From contig OZ020616.1 of assembly GCA_963971575.1 (NCBI GenBank), positions 33,770,306 to 33,834,305 of the forward strand: DNA of 64,000 bases. Reading direction: 5' to 3'. Every line of letters starts with the position of its first letter. The stretch's first letter is position 1. A program made the translations under genes and the position numbers. Below are positions 46,311-57,337 of this stretch, piece by piece. The notes under the pieces are model-generated. The model did no database searches and was not told the origin of the DNA. It saw only the letters and a list, made by a program, of their open reading frames with translations. The stretch is from Liopterus haemorrhoidalis. Lineage: Eukaryota; Arthropoda; Insecta; Coleoptera; Dytiscidae.

Positions 46311-46880
46311 TGTTTCGTCCATCTCTTAGAGGGTCCGTCCGTCGTTCTTTTGTATTACAGATCTATTGTATTACAACTTGTAACTTGCCTTTTGCAATGT
46401 ATTGTTTTTAACATGTGTTTAATTTTAAGTTCAAATTTATGTACAAGTATTTGACAGTTCAAGAAAATCTTCGCATATCACTATTCAACTTCCGCCCTTT
46501 TTAAACTATAACATTTTCTGAGAATTATTTCTAATGTCAAACACATGTCCAAGGGGATGTTGGCTTGTGCGAGATGCGAGAGTTTTGCTTGACTGTCCAC
46601 ATTCATTGTCATATAGTCATCGACAACAGTCGAGGCTTACAGTTCAATTACATATGGTCCATTTGACCACTGCACATTTTAGATCACCGTTTTTTGTTAT
46701 ACATTTTTCTACATGTTCTTAGATATTTAATAAATTATTATTAATTATTTGTGAACTTATTCGTTATCCCAACTATTCACACAAGTTTAATTAGGCGCGT
46801 GAAGTGCGCGATTGGCAGAATATTAAATAAAAATATTCTAAATAAAAATCGTTTGAAATATTCGTGCACACGGTTAAACA
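46311..46880 (+). repeat. BEL 5' LTR
   Basis: Starts TGTTTCGTCC, ends CGGTTAAACA. Should hold the promoter for the element; no TATA box is certain. Its internal 62-codon frame also occurs in the 3' LTR and is not a gene. Confidence 0.95.
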
Positions 46881-46881
46881 T

Positions 46882-46899
46882 TGGTCCTTCGAACCGGAT
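46882..46899 (+). other. Primer-binding site, probably tRNA-Tyr
   Basis: TGGTCCTTCGAACCGGAT begins one base after the LTR. Its complement ends TCGAAGGACCA, which fits the 3' end of insect tRNA-Tyr as I know it, with one mismatch. Confidence 0.7.
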
Positions 46900-47288
46900 T
46901 TCTACGATAACTGCTATCGAGATTCGTTACGTGTGATCTAAAAACATTTAAATAACGTAAAGTGCAGTTTAAAAGACTATAATATAACACCAGTACAGTG
47001 AGATATTATACGAACTAACACATATCAACTGAGATCAACAAGTCATCTCGGAAGTTGCAGTCTACATTCCACATCTTGGAGTCGACTTGGACATCATCAC
47101 ATCAGAGACAGAAGAACAGGGACATCAACTACTGCTAGTCCAGCACCTACTATCTGGATAGCAACTTCTACTTCATATACTACCTGTGCATCGCTGTGGC
47201 TGTTATCTTTGAGAATCTACTGGTAAGTTCATACGAGTCATTTATTCTCCCTTTCAGTCCAATATAACGCTTCAATCCCGTTTTCAAC
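46900..47288 (+). other. BEL leader between primer site and Gag
   Basis: About 390 bp without an ORF; expected to hold packaging signals, none recognisable. Confidence 0.5.
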
Positions 47289-49034
47289 ATGTCAGAAAGT
47301 CAGCAATTAAAATCACTTATTAAAAATCGTGGTGTTATAAAAGGTCAGTTGACGCGGTTGCTAAATAATGTACGTAACACCGAAAATTTAGATATTGAAA
47401 AACTAGAAACTCGTCTCAGTAAATTAAAAGAGATTGAAAATACCTTCGAAAATGTTCAATCTTCGATAGAGGGTTTGGATGATACCGAACAAGATTCGGA
47501 ACGCGAACAGTTTGAAAATCAGTACTTCGAATGTTCCGATTTTATAACTGAAGCAATCAAACGTTTGCGTGTCGCTACACCTAACATAACAAGCCAAACT
47601 CCAACTACGCTTGTGATGCCAACAGTAAAGCAAACTAATGCGCTTATACCACAAATCGAGATTCGCCCCTTCGACGGAACTCCTACTGATTGGCATAGTT
47701 TTCACGACACATTTAAATCTTTAATACATGACAACGACGATTACCCCGTGGTTCATAAATTTCATTTACTGAAGAATTCTCTGAAGGGTGACGTATCGTC
47801 AGTAATCGCGCCACTAAGTGCTTCGGAAACGAATTATATGGTAGCATGGGAGGCGTTAAAGGCGCGGTGCAACAAACCACGCCAAATTATTCAGGCACAT
47901 ATTAAATCTTTACTAGATTTACCAGAGGTCGAAAAAGATACACCCACAAAATTACGCGTTTTGTTAGAAACGGCGCAAATGCATATTACAGCTTTACAAG
48001 TTCTGAAACAACCTACTGACAAGTGGGATGCGTTATTAGTAACACTTATTACTAGAAAATTGGACAAATTTACTCGCAGAGCTTGGGATCGTAATCTGGA
48101 AAACGAGGAGATGCCTACGTTCGAACAATTAAGTAAATTTTTACAAAAACAGTCACGCGGAGATGACCCAGTACCGTCTAACATGCAAAACAAAACGAGC
48201 AATAAATATCCTAAGAAATCAACAGCCTTTGTGGGAACCCAAGGACAAAATACTTGTCCCATTTGCAAACAGTCTCACAATATTTATACGTGTCCTGATT
48301 TTTTAAAATTAACGCCAGAAGAAAGATCAATTACTGCCAGAAATCATAAATTATGTATTAATTGTTTGGGTAGTAACCATCTAACATCAAAATGTAAGTC
48401 GTCGGGTTGCAGGAAATGCTCGCGAAGACATAATTCGCTCTTGCATTACGGTAATTATAATAAAAATTATACACATCCTAATAGTGCTCCGTCAACATCA
48501 AGTATAAAAGATATCAATTCCGATTCCACACCGATGGTCGGACTTACAGCTGCGTGTGCAAACGACACAGAAGTCCTATTGGGAACAGCGCGTATGATAA
48601 TATTAGACCAATACAAACGAGTACATAATTGTAGGGTCCTAATTGATCCGTGCTCACAAACAAATTTTATTACCGAAAAATTAGCTGAACGATTACAGTT
48701 GCCTAAACAAAAACATCATATACCATTTTTCGGGATAGGTAATGCAGTAACAAATTCGCGGTACAATGTAAAATCAACAATAAAATCGTTAGATTCGTCA
48801 TTTTCTTACGATACAATGTTTGTAGCACTACCTGAAATTACCGGTTTTCTTCCATCTAGGCAAGTTAATCGATCAGCGATTCCTGTCCCTAAAAATATCG
48901 CGTTAGCTGATCCGGAATTTCATAAACCGGGTGAAATAGACATTTTACTGGGTAATAAACTTTCCTACTTATTATTACGGGTAGGACAAATCAGGCTTTG
49001 TAATAACAATATTGCCTTACAAAGGCCGGTTTAG
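47289..49034 (+). CDS. gag: BEL Gag with aspartic protease
   Basis: 581 codons from ATG 47289. The N-terminal 95 residues are a charged helical, coiled-coil-like region. A DUF1759-type Gag domain follows (IEIRPFDGTPTDWHSFHDTF near 125, to about 250). Zinc knuckles from about 321 are CPICKQSHNIYTC, CINCLGSNHLTSKC and CRKCSRRHNSLLH. A DUF1758-type aspartic protease starts near 430, with VLIDPCSQTNFITEKL at about 450-465. The active site reads D-P-C (453-455) rather than the usual D-S/T-G. The frame stops TAG at 49034, and Pol continues in the -1 frame with a short overlap. Confidence 0.92.
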   Translation: MSESQQLKSLIKNRGVIKGQLTRLLNNVRNTENLDIEKLETRLSKLKEIENTFENVQSSIEGLDDTEQDSEREQFENQYFECSDFITEAIKRLRVATPNITSQTPTTLVMPTVKQTNALIPQIEIRPFDGTPTDWHSFHDTFKSLIHDNDDYPVVHKFHLLKNSLKGDVSSVIAPLSASETNYMVAWEALKARCNKPRQIIQAHIKSLLDLPEVEKDTPTKLRVLLETAQMHITALQVLKQPTDKWDALLVTLITRKLDKFTRRAWDRNLENEEMPTFEQLSKFLQKQSRGDDPVPSNMQNKTSNKYPKKSTAFVGTQGQNTCPICKQSHNIYTCPDFLKLTPEERSITARNHKLCINCLGSNHLTSKCKSSGCRKCSRRHNSLLHYGNYNKNYTHPNSAPSTSSIKDINSDSTPMVGLTAACANDTEVLLGTARMIILDQYKRVHNCRVLIDPCSQTNFITEKLAERLQLPKQKHHIPFFGIGNAVTNSRYNVKSTIKSLDSSFSYDTMFVALPEITGFLPSRQVNRSAIPVPKNIALADPEFHKPGEIDILLGNKLSYLLLRVGQIRLCNNNIALQRPV

Positions 49035-49042
49035 GTTGGTTA

Positions 49043-52000
49043 GTGACCGGCGAAGTTGATAACTTAACCGTTAAAGAAACACCTAACAAGAAACGTAATT
49101 TTTGCCATCTAGTTACTAATTTAGATTTTAATTTAAGTAAATTTTGGGAGGTAGAAGAAATTCCGCAAAGTACTTTTTTATCAAAGGAAGAACAAGCGTG
49201 CGAAAGTCACTTCTTAAAAAATACTGTTCGCGACAATACTGGACGTTACACTGTTAGCTTACCATTTAAAGGCGAGATTAATAACTTAGGTTATTCATAC
49301 AATACGGCAGTGAAACGATTTTATAGTATTGAAAGAAAATTAAAACGCGACTCCCAATTATTTAAAGAGTATAAGAATTTTTTGGACGAATATCTAAAAT
49401 TAGGACATATGACGGATATTACACAAACAAACAATGTTTATGAAGGTTATTTCATGCCACATCACGCAGTTATCAAAGAGACTAGTACAACAACAAAGGT
49501 CCGTGTAGTATTCGACGCTTCCGCGAAAACTAGTCACAATATTTCCCTAAATGACGCGTTAATGATCGGACCTACCATACAGGACGATTTATGTGCGATT
49601 ATATTAAGATTTAGGATACCTAATTATGTACTCACGGCCGATATCGAAAAAATGTTTAGACAAATTGTTGTAAACAATAACGACAGAGTCTACCAAAAAA
49701 TTATTTGGCGCGACAATGAAAACGAACCTGTTAAGATATTTTGTTTGAATACAGTTACATACGGAACGGCGTCGGCGCCGTTTCTTTCAGTTCGCTGCCT
49801 CAAACAATTAGCAATGGATGAGGGCGCTAAATTTCCTTTAGCCGCAAAAGTACTGGAGGAAGATTTTTATGTAGATGACGTACTGACAGGTACAGACACT
49901 CTAGAGGCGGCACGCGTTTTAAAATTCGAATTAATCGAATTATTAAAACTCGGAGGATTTAACCTTCGAAAGTGGGTATCCAACGACACTCAGTTAGGAG
50001 ATGGTATTAGCACCGAAAACGGATCTAAAATTAATTTAGATTCTACCAGTACTAAAAGAGTACTAGGTATTCAATGGGATCCCACTAACGACACCATATC
50101 TTACGCGGTAAACGCATTTGAAAATAATAAAAGAGTTACTAAAACAACGATTTTATCAGAAATAGCCCAGTTATTTGACCCCCTAGGATTATTAGGTCCT
50201 ATAATTGTCCATGCAAAAATTATAATGCAGGAACTTTGGAAGGCTAGTTTAAATTGGGATGAATCGGTTCCTCAATCACTTTATACCGCGTGGATGGAAT
50301 TTCGGAATCAATTACCAGCATTAAATACATTTGTTTTGCCGCGTAAAATTAGTACGGACAAACCCATAAGAATCGAATTGCACGGATTCTGTGACGCGAG
50401 TGAGAAGGCGTATGGCGCATGTCTATATTTAAGGACAACTAGCGAATCTAATGAGCATAAGGTACATCTCGTATGCGCAAAATCACGCGTTGCCCCGTTA
50501 AAAACTATATCCTTGCCGCGACTAGAACTTTGCGCCGCTACATTATTAATTAAACTATATAAATCCACAATAAATTCACTAAAATTAAGTTACGACCAAA
50601 TCATGTTCTGGTCGGACTCAACAATTGTGTTGAACTGGTTGAAAACTTCTCCGCATTTATTAAAAACATTTATCGCTAATCGAGTTTCAGAAATTCAGTT
50701 AGATACAACTAGCGATCAATGGTTTCATGTTTCAACCCACGAAAATCCTGCTGATTTTATTTCGCGAGGTCAGTTACCTTCAGAATTTATAAGAAACCGT
50801 CAATGGTTACACGGTCCCATTTGGCTATCACATGATAAAAAACACTGGGTGGTACAAAATACTCCAAACATTCAGGTACCCGAGCAACGATTAAAAATAT
50901 CTTTGCTAGTTAATCGTTCTTATGATATTCTTGAAAGATTTTCGTGCATCACATCCCTTAATCGATTTGTTGCTTATGCTCTAAGATTTCGCTATAGAGC
51001 CACTAAGACGCCACGGTGCCACGGTGTACTTTCGGTCTCTGAAATTAACAATGCTCACATACGTGTGATAAAGTTAATTCAAGAAAGACACTTTTCAAGG
51101 GAATTAAACGATTTAACGGAGGAAAAACTTTTAAATAAACAGAGTAAAATATTTAAATTATCACCTTTTATCGACGAAATGGGTATAATACGTGTTGGCG
51201 GAAGACTTCTTAATGCGCCTATGCCGTACCTTAAAAAGTACCCAATATTACTACCACAAAAGGATCACGTGACTGAGTTGATAATACGACACATACACGA
51301 AAAGCATTTCCATGCAGGCGTCCTTGCTACCTTAAATGCCATCAGACAAAACTACTGGATTGTTGATGGAAAGAACACTGTAAGGCGAATTATCCATAAA
51401 TGCGTCCGTTGCTCCAAACTAAATCCCATACTACCGAAATACGTGATGGGAAATCTCCCGGCAAATCGCCTAACCAAGGCCCGTCCTTTTGAAAACGTTG
51501 GACTCGATTACTGTGGTCCATTTCACCTGAAGGAGAAAAGATTCAGGAACAAAAATAAAATTAAAGCTTACGTAGCTGTTTTCGTTTGTTTTTGTACACG
51601 GGCTGTGCATTTAGAATTAGTTACAGATTTAACTACTGAAACGTGTTTTGCGGCAATTAAAAGGTTTTTCAGTAGAAGAGGGCGATCGAGGAACATTTAT
51701 TCGGACAACGCGACAAATTCTATTGGGGTGAGAAATGAATTAATTAAAACACGAGCGTTGTTACTATCATCGGCTCATAACGACACCTTACGACATCTCT
51801 TGGCCAATGAAGGCATAAATTGGCACTTTATACCCCCACGATCACCGCATTTCGGGGGATTATGGGAAGCCGCGGTAAAATCGTTTAAAAAACACCTCTA
51901 TAGAACAGTAGGGGAAGCATTATTTACCTATGAGCATTTTAATACTTACATCATCGAGATTGAAGCGATCCTTAATTCACGTCCTTTAACTCCATTATCT

Positions 52001-52432
52001 TCAGATCCTGATGACCTAATGGCCTTAACTCCTGCTCATCTATTAATAAATGACTCGCTGATGAGCGTGCCCGAAATCGATTTGCTAGAAGTACCTAGCA
52101 ATCGACTATCCATGTGGCAACACATACAAAAACTGAGACAGCATTTCTGGACACGGTGGCATAAAGAATATTTGAACGAGCTCCGCACGCGAACCAAATG
52201 GCATGTACCCGATTCCGATAAAATAAAGGTTGGGACTTTAGTCACAATCAAAGAGGACAATCTGCCACCAATGCAATGGAGTCTCGGCCGCATCACCCAC
52301 ATTCATCCTGGTGACGACCACGTTGTTCGCGTAGCCACGGTCAAAACCGCGACAGGCACATACAAACGTAGTGTTAAAAGGTTATGCCCCCTACCAGTGG
52401 ACATAGTGCAAAGTGAAATGTGTGTAGATTAA
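49043..52432 (+). CDS. pol: BEL Pol: reverse transcriptase, RNase H, integrase
   Basis: Open frame of about 1129 codons, in the -1 frame relative to Gag. The reading is open slightly upstream of 49043, where LGWLVTGEVDN matches the usual Gag-Pol linker, so no Pol-specific start is required. RT has VRVVFDASAKT, ADIEKMFRQI and catalytic YVDD at 276-279. RNase H is at about 445-570 (GFCDASEKAYGACLYLR, LPRLELCAA, WSDSTIVLNWL). An integrase zinc domain (HIHEKHFHAG, CVRC) is near 750-795. The catalytic triad is D822, D888 and E942 (GLDYCGPF, YSDNATN, LWEAAVKS). The C-terminal domain ends KRSVKRLCPLP. No stop or frameshift within, so the copy may be functional. Confidence 0.95.
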   Translation: MTGEVDNLTVKETPNKKRNFCHLVTNLDFNLSKFWEVEEIPQSTFLSKEEQACESHFLKNTVRDNTGRYTVSLPFKGEINNLGYSYNTAVKRFYSIERKLKRDSQLFKEYKNFLDEYLKLGHMTDITQTNNVYEGYFMPHHAVIKETSTTTKVRVVFDASAKTSHNISLNDALMIGPTIQDDLCAIILRFRIPNYVLTADIEKMFRQIVVNNNDRVYQKIIWRDNENEPVKIFCLNTVTYGTASAPFLSVRCLKQLAMDEGAKFPLAAKVLEEDFYVDDVLTGTDTLEAARVLKFELIELLKLGGFNLRKWVSNDTQLGDGISTENGSKINLDSTSTKRVLGIQWDPTNDTISYAVNAFENNKRVTKTTILSEIAQLFDPLGLLGPIIVHAKIIMQELWKASLNWDESVPQSLYTAWMEFRNQLPALNTFVLPRKISTDKPIRIELHGFCDASEKAYGACLYLRTTSESNEHKVHLVCAKSRVAPLKTISLPRLELCAATLLIKLYKSTINSLKLSYDQIMFWSDSTIVLNWLKTSPHLLKTFIANRVSEIQLDTTSDQWFHVSTHENPADFISRGQLPSEFIRNRQWLHGPIWLSHDKKHWVVQNTPNIQVPEQRLKISLLVNRSYDILERFSCITSLNRFVAYALRFRYRATKTPRCHGVLSVSEINNAHIRVIKLIQERHFSRELNDLTEEKLLNKQSKIFKLSPFIDEMGIIRVGGRLLNAPMPYLKKYPILLPQKDHVTELIIRHIHEKHFHAGVLATLNAIRQNYWIVDGKNTVRRIIHKCVRCSKLNPILPKYVMGNLPANRLTKARPFENVGLDYCGPFHLKEKRFRNKNKIKAYVAVFVCFCTRAVHLELVTDLTTETCFAAIKRFFSRRGRSRNIYSDNATNSIGVRNELIKTRALLLSSAHNDTLRHLLANEGINWHFIPPRSPHFGGLWEAAVKSFKKHLYRTVGEALFTYEHFNTYIIEIEAILNSRPLTPLSSDPDDLMALTPAHLLINDSLMSVPEIDLLEVPSNRLSMWQHIQKLRQHFWTRWHKEYLNELRTRTKWHVPDSDKIKVGTLVTIKEDNLPPMQWSLGRITHIHPGDDHVVRVATVKTATGTYKRSVKRLCPLPVDIVQSEMCVD

Positions 52433-52566
52433 GTGAGCCCTTTGCTTATTATAAGACAATTTAAGACTTGCTTAAGACTTTTGTTTTCTTCAATTTTTTA
52501 TTTTTTGTTGTAGATTAATTTGCATATTATTTTGTGTTTTTTGTTTCATTTCGAACGATGATCGTT

Positions 52567-52580
52567 CAAGGGGTGCGGCG
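52567..52580 (+). other. Polypurine-like tract before the 3' LTR
   Basis: CAAGGGGTGCGGCG immediately precedes the LTR. It is purine-rich but interrupted; plus-strand priming is inferred from position. Confidence 0.45.
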
Positions 52581-53150
52581 TGTTTCGTCCATCTCTTAGA
52601 GGGTCCGTCCGTCGTTCTTTTGTATTACAGATCTATTGTATTACAACTTGTAACTTGCCTTTTGCAATGTATTGTTTTTAACATGTGTTTAATTTTAAGT
52701 TCAAATTTATGTACAAGTATTTGACAGTTCAAGAAAATCTTCGCATATCACTATTCAACTTCCGCCCTTTTTAAACTATAACATTTTCTGAGAATTATTT
52801 CTAATGTCAAACACATGTCCAAGGGGATGTTGGCTTGTGCGAGATGCGAGAGTTTTGCTTGACTGTCCACATTCATTGTCATATAGTCATCGACAACAGT
52901 CGAGGCTTACAGTTCAATTACATATGGTCCATTTGACCACTGCACATTTTAGATCACCGTTTTTTGTTATACATTTTTCTACATGTTCTTAGATATTTAA
53001 TAAATTATTATTAATTATTTGTGAACTTATTCGTTATCCCAACTATTCACACAAGTTTAATTAGGCGTGTGAAGTGCGCGATTGGCAGAATATTAAATAA
53101 AAATATTCTAAATAAAAATCGTTTGAAATATTCGTGCACACGGTTAAACA
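52581..53150 (+). repeat. BEL 3' LTR
   Basis: 570 bp, identical to the 5' LTR except T for C at 53068 (compared line by line by eye). Confidence 0.95.
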
Positions 53151-53176
53151 GATTATATAAAAGTAAAAAATAAATA

Positions 53177-53584
53177 CAGTCTGTTCCAAACGGTTAAGCG
53201 GAACTAAATGGGATTTTCGTTCTTTTAGGTTGTCACAAGAAGGGACTTTTCTTGGGTTATTTTATTTTTCACGTTGGAATGTCAAAATTTAAAATTCCAA
53301 CAATGAAACCATAGAAACGAATGACATGTCAAAATTAAATTATTTTTTTTTTTACAAATTTTAATGACAAAAAAATAAATAAATGGGAAATTTGTAATAA
53401 GAATACACAAAATATCAAAATATAAAGAAAACGACATTTTAAAATGATATTAACCTTAACAAAAAATTGTTTATTATAAGTATGATTTACAAAGCTTAAA
53501 CAAAACGACCGAAAAGCACGATTTAAACGATGAAAGTAACTAGATTGCAAAATCTAGTTCCGCTTAACCGTTTGGAACAGACTG
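53177..53584. mobile_element. TA-type MITE, copy 1
   Basis: Perfect inverted ends CAGTCTGTTCCAAACGGTTA continuing to AGCGGAACTA (about 30 bp), flanked by TA (53175-53176, 53585-53586). 408 bp, no ORF of note. Target and ends fit a Tc1/mariner-mobilised MITE. Confidence 0.92.
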
Positions 53585-53586
53585 TA

Positions 53587-54018
53587 CTTGTTTATTTATT
53601 TCATATGCTTGCTTGCAAATAAAATAATAAAACTTAATGCTTACTGAAGTATTAACTTTTAACAATTGTAATTAATTTTAATTTTAGGAAATTAATTATG
53701 AGAGTTGTAAATAAATTAATCATAATTTTCGGTTCAAGGCAATCTTTAATTTTCTACCAAAATTACATTATATTTTTCAATTTTGGTAGAAAATTAATGA
53801 CCATAGCAATTTAAAATATAAAAATATATTTGTGTGCACTGCGGGTTGCATACTATCTAATCCTAGTTCATATTACAACCACGAATGTCGCAACTATCGC
53901 TGTCCAAAGCCGTAGCGTGGGAGTCCGCTATCGTCCTTGTTTTATAATTTGTGCTTGGATGAAACTAGGAAAAATAGATCTAGGAAACTAGGAAACAACC
54001 GAAGGTTTAAATTTTACC
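53587..54018. other. Spacer with a 19-bp-arm hairpin
   Basis: TTAATTTTCTACCAAAATT near 53746-53764 pairs with AATTTTGGTAGAAAATTAA at 53779-53797. Otherwise nothing recognised. Confidence 0.5.
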
Positions 54019-54118
54019 CACTCTAGCAGACGATGTTCGTCAATTCTAAGACGCCTTGGTTCAGAAGTCCCTCCACCAAAACAAACTACTCTTTTGCGAG
54101 AATAATTAAAAATAACTT

Positions 54119-56049
54119 TAAGGGCCGCTTTTACAAACCTCGGATACGTAGCGGTATAACTATCTAAGGTATAAGTTTATTCCGATGTTTATTTCAACGT
54201 TCGCTTTTACAATGAATTTTTTTATTCTCGGATAGTTACAGTCTGTTCCAAACGGTTAAGCGGAACTAAATGGGAATTTAGTTCTTTTAGGTTGTCACGA
54301 GAAGGGACCTTGCTTGGGTTATTTCATTTTTCAAGTTGGGATGTCAAAATTTAAAATTCCAACAATGAAACCATGGAAACGAATGACATATGTCAAAATT
54401 AAATATTTTTTTTTATATTTTAATGACAAAAAAATAAATAAATGGAAAATTTGTAATAAGAATGACACAAAAAATCAAAATATAAAGAAAATGACATTTT
54501 AAAATGATATTAACCTTAATCAAAAAAGGTTTATTGTAAGTATGATTTACAAAGCTTAAACAAAACGGCCGAAAGGCACGATTTAAACGATGAAAGTAAC
54601 TAGATTGCAAAATCTAGTTCCGCTTAACCGTTTGGAACAGACTGTATCCATGGTTTTATTGTAAATAAAATAAAGTTGGTATCGTTTGACACATAAACTG
54701 ACATATTAGAAATGTCATATTTTAAATTGACATTACTATTAACAATGAATGGATCGAGATTGGGGGCTTATGTGAGTGAGGCCAAAAGTCAACCTGATTG
54801 ATAGTGCCCAAAGAAGAAGAAGAAGAAGAATTATTATTAACAACATATTTGAGCATGTATTAGGAAATATTAGAAGATGTCGTAGTATTCTACTCAGATA
54901 ATTCTTTTATTGTGCTATATCTACCGCGTTAGTGTCAGCCTCTTGTGTGCAAATATTCATAAAACCGCCCTCTAATAGAATCAAGCCCAAATACCGCCCA
55001 TGTGTAAATTTTCATAAGATCTCGCTCTACTAGAAGAATTCATATTATAATAATTCATATTTCAACCAATATTATGTACAGTTGTGGACTGCCAATATTG
55101 TAACAAGTTCTTTCAAAAGGAAAATTTCATTGATTAATAACAAGAGTATTATTTTTTTATTGTATAATAACATTAAGAACCAGTTCGCATTTTGAAAAAT
55201 CTATAAATAAATAACAACCAGTTCCTTCGAACTGGCTCCAGCCCAATACTGCATATATACATATACAAAAACTGGCATTATGTGTACATAGTGTGGAAGG
55301 GGTGATAGTGGCTAGTTAGATTCGAAGCGCTCAAAGTGCTAGGAGCATATTCTAGCGGTAACCGGTAATCGGCTGCTACTGTTCATTGCTACGCTTTTAA
55401 AAATAAATAAATCAAAACTGCTGAACAAATACATAGATAACGAGGGATTACGTACTATTATTATTTCGTATGGCAATGTCTAGTTTTTAGAGATTTTAGG
55501 GTCGCGACTAGCGTCCTCTGAAATGACCTAATGATTACTTTTTACAGTAGCTGAGACCACCGTGCCCTCTGAAGCATGCCCCATATTTCTGAAAATTAAT
55601 TCAGAGATACAGGCACTCATTGTAAAGAATCTGAGCCTAAGGTCGCAACAGCCAAGTTTTTTTTTTTTTAATTCTTTTTGCCTATACTAAGTCGATCTCA
55701 TGATTCCACACTTTCAAAGCAAGTGAGCTAACCCCTACGCTGCTGCATCCGTAATTATATAATTGTAATAAAAATTCAAATGAAACGTTATAATGTGACA
55801 TTTATCATATGTCAAATTAATTTTTTTACCGTTGCTGGGTAACAAATACTTATTGGCCAATCAGAGCAAGGGAATAACTTATACTGCCCTTTTTCTGAAG
55901 TGTCGTTGGCCAGATAAGATATTCTGGTGTTTATTCCGATGTTTATCCTATCCGAGCTTTATTATAGCATTGTAAAAGCGATTTTTTCACTTTATACCGG
56001 GAATAGCGTTATCCGAGCTTTATCCAACGATTGTAAAAGCGGCCCTAAG
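54119..56049. mobile_element. Mutator-like (?) TIR element inside the LINE
   Basis: Ends TAAGGGCCGCTTTTACAA and, reversed, TTAGGGCCGCTTTTACAA. An 11-bp direct repeat AAAAATAACTT flanks it (54108-54118, 56050-56060), a length that fits Mutator-like elements. TCCGATGTTTAT and other segments near both ends are inverted copies. No transposase is seen. It contains the MITE at 54239-54644, a GAA-repeat near 54812, and about 1.3 kb of unassigned sequence. Confidence 0.6.
54239..54644. mobile_element. TA-type MITE, copy 2
   Basis: Same ends as 53177-53584, flanked by TA (54237-54238, 54645-54646). 406 bp and closely similar throughout, so both copies are of similar recent age. They lie about 650 bp apart in the same orientation. 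Confidence 0.92.
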
Positions 56050-57337
56050 AAAAATAACTTAACTTTACCCAAACAATCGCAGTGGTCAGATCCTTTTACT
56101 CTTGATGAAATTAATATTGCTATTAAAAAAAATGAAACCTCGAAAAGCCCCAGGTCTTGATAATGTTTTTCCGGAATTTATTATTCATTCTGGCTTATCG
56201 TTAAGACTTTGGCTTGCGGACTTCTATAGCAGCATGCTAGAAACTGGACAAATTTCGAATATTTTTAGAAAATCTAAAATACTATATATTCTGAAACCAG
56301 GAAAACCTTCGGAAGATCCAGCACGTTATAAACCAATTACGTTGTTAAGTGTGTGTTATAAGTTGCTAGAACGTTTGATATATAACCGAATAAGCACATA
56401 TATAGATGACAGCATACCAAAAGAGCAGACAGGCTTCATACTGGCGTCGAAACAGTTGCAATCAAGTTTTGGCGCTGTCCAACTATATTGAAAAGGTACC
56501 AAAAGGGACATAAAACCAGTGTTGCTTTTGTTGACTTGTCTTCGGCATATGGTAATGTGTGGAAAAAAGGCCTCATATATAAGATCCAAATGATAATTCC
56601 TTGCCTTACAACCACCAGTCTCACCCAAAATATGCTCAGCAGTCGCAGTATTCCTGAACAGAAAAATCAGTAGGCTTGTAACAATTGAAAATCGTTTGCC
56701 TAAAGGGTCTGTACTTACGCCGCTAATGTCCAACCTCTACATCAGTAATTATCCGAAAACTAAAGCCCGGACAGCATATCAAAAATATAGGCAGATGATC
56801 TAGCCTTGGCGGTTCAAGATAAGAACATCCAAAATGGTGCTGCGATTCTTAGTGATGCTCTTGCCTAATCCTTCGAAATCTGAGTGCTGCTCATTTCATC
56901 TGAGCAATCGATTTGTTAATCTAGAGCCGGAGGTCTATTTTCGAGGTGCTAAACTAAAATATAACCCTCTGCCAGTCTATCTTGGCGTAACTCTTAACAG
57001 ATCGCTGACTTACAAGGCTCTCGCTATTAAAGTAGCACAGAAAATTAAGGAATGACATTCTGCAAAAGCTTGCTGGTTCTACATGGGGAGCAGATGCTAA
57101 CACCTTGCGCACTTCTGGAATAGCTTTGGCTTATTCTGTTGCCAAATATTGCGCTCTAGTTTGTAGTTATAGTGCTCATACCTCGAAAATAGACAGTCAG
57201 CTGCACGACAACATGAGAATAATTTTGGCAACTATTATCAACACCCACAGCTTGGCTGCCGGCATTATCTAATATAGCGCCCCCAGCACTTAGATGAACA
57301 ACTGCGAGTAAACGTGAATGGGATAAAGCAACCAATA

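Larger units (their letters stand above)
46311..53150 (+). mobile_element. Complete BEL/Pao LTR retrotransposon
   Basis: 6840 bp with 570-bp LTRs, a primer-binding site, a Gag-protease frame, a Pol frame, and a 5-bp duplication GATTA (46306-46310, 53151-53155). I found a single difference between the LTRs (C at 46798, T at 53068), so insertion was very recent. Domain order Gag-PR-RT-RH-IN is that of BEL/Pao. There is no third frame, hence no envelope-like gene. Confidence 0.96.

Noticed and set aside
46534..46722. 62-codon frame, repeated identically at 52804-52992
   Set aside because: It is inside both LTRs of the BEL element and has no known domain.
53335..54610. Similar 65-71-codon minus frames in the paired MITEs
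   Set aside because: They share MITE sequence including the inverted ends; no protein family resemblance.
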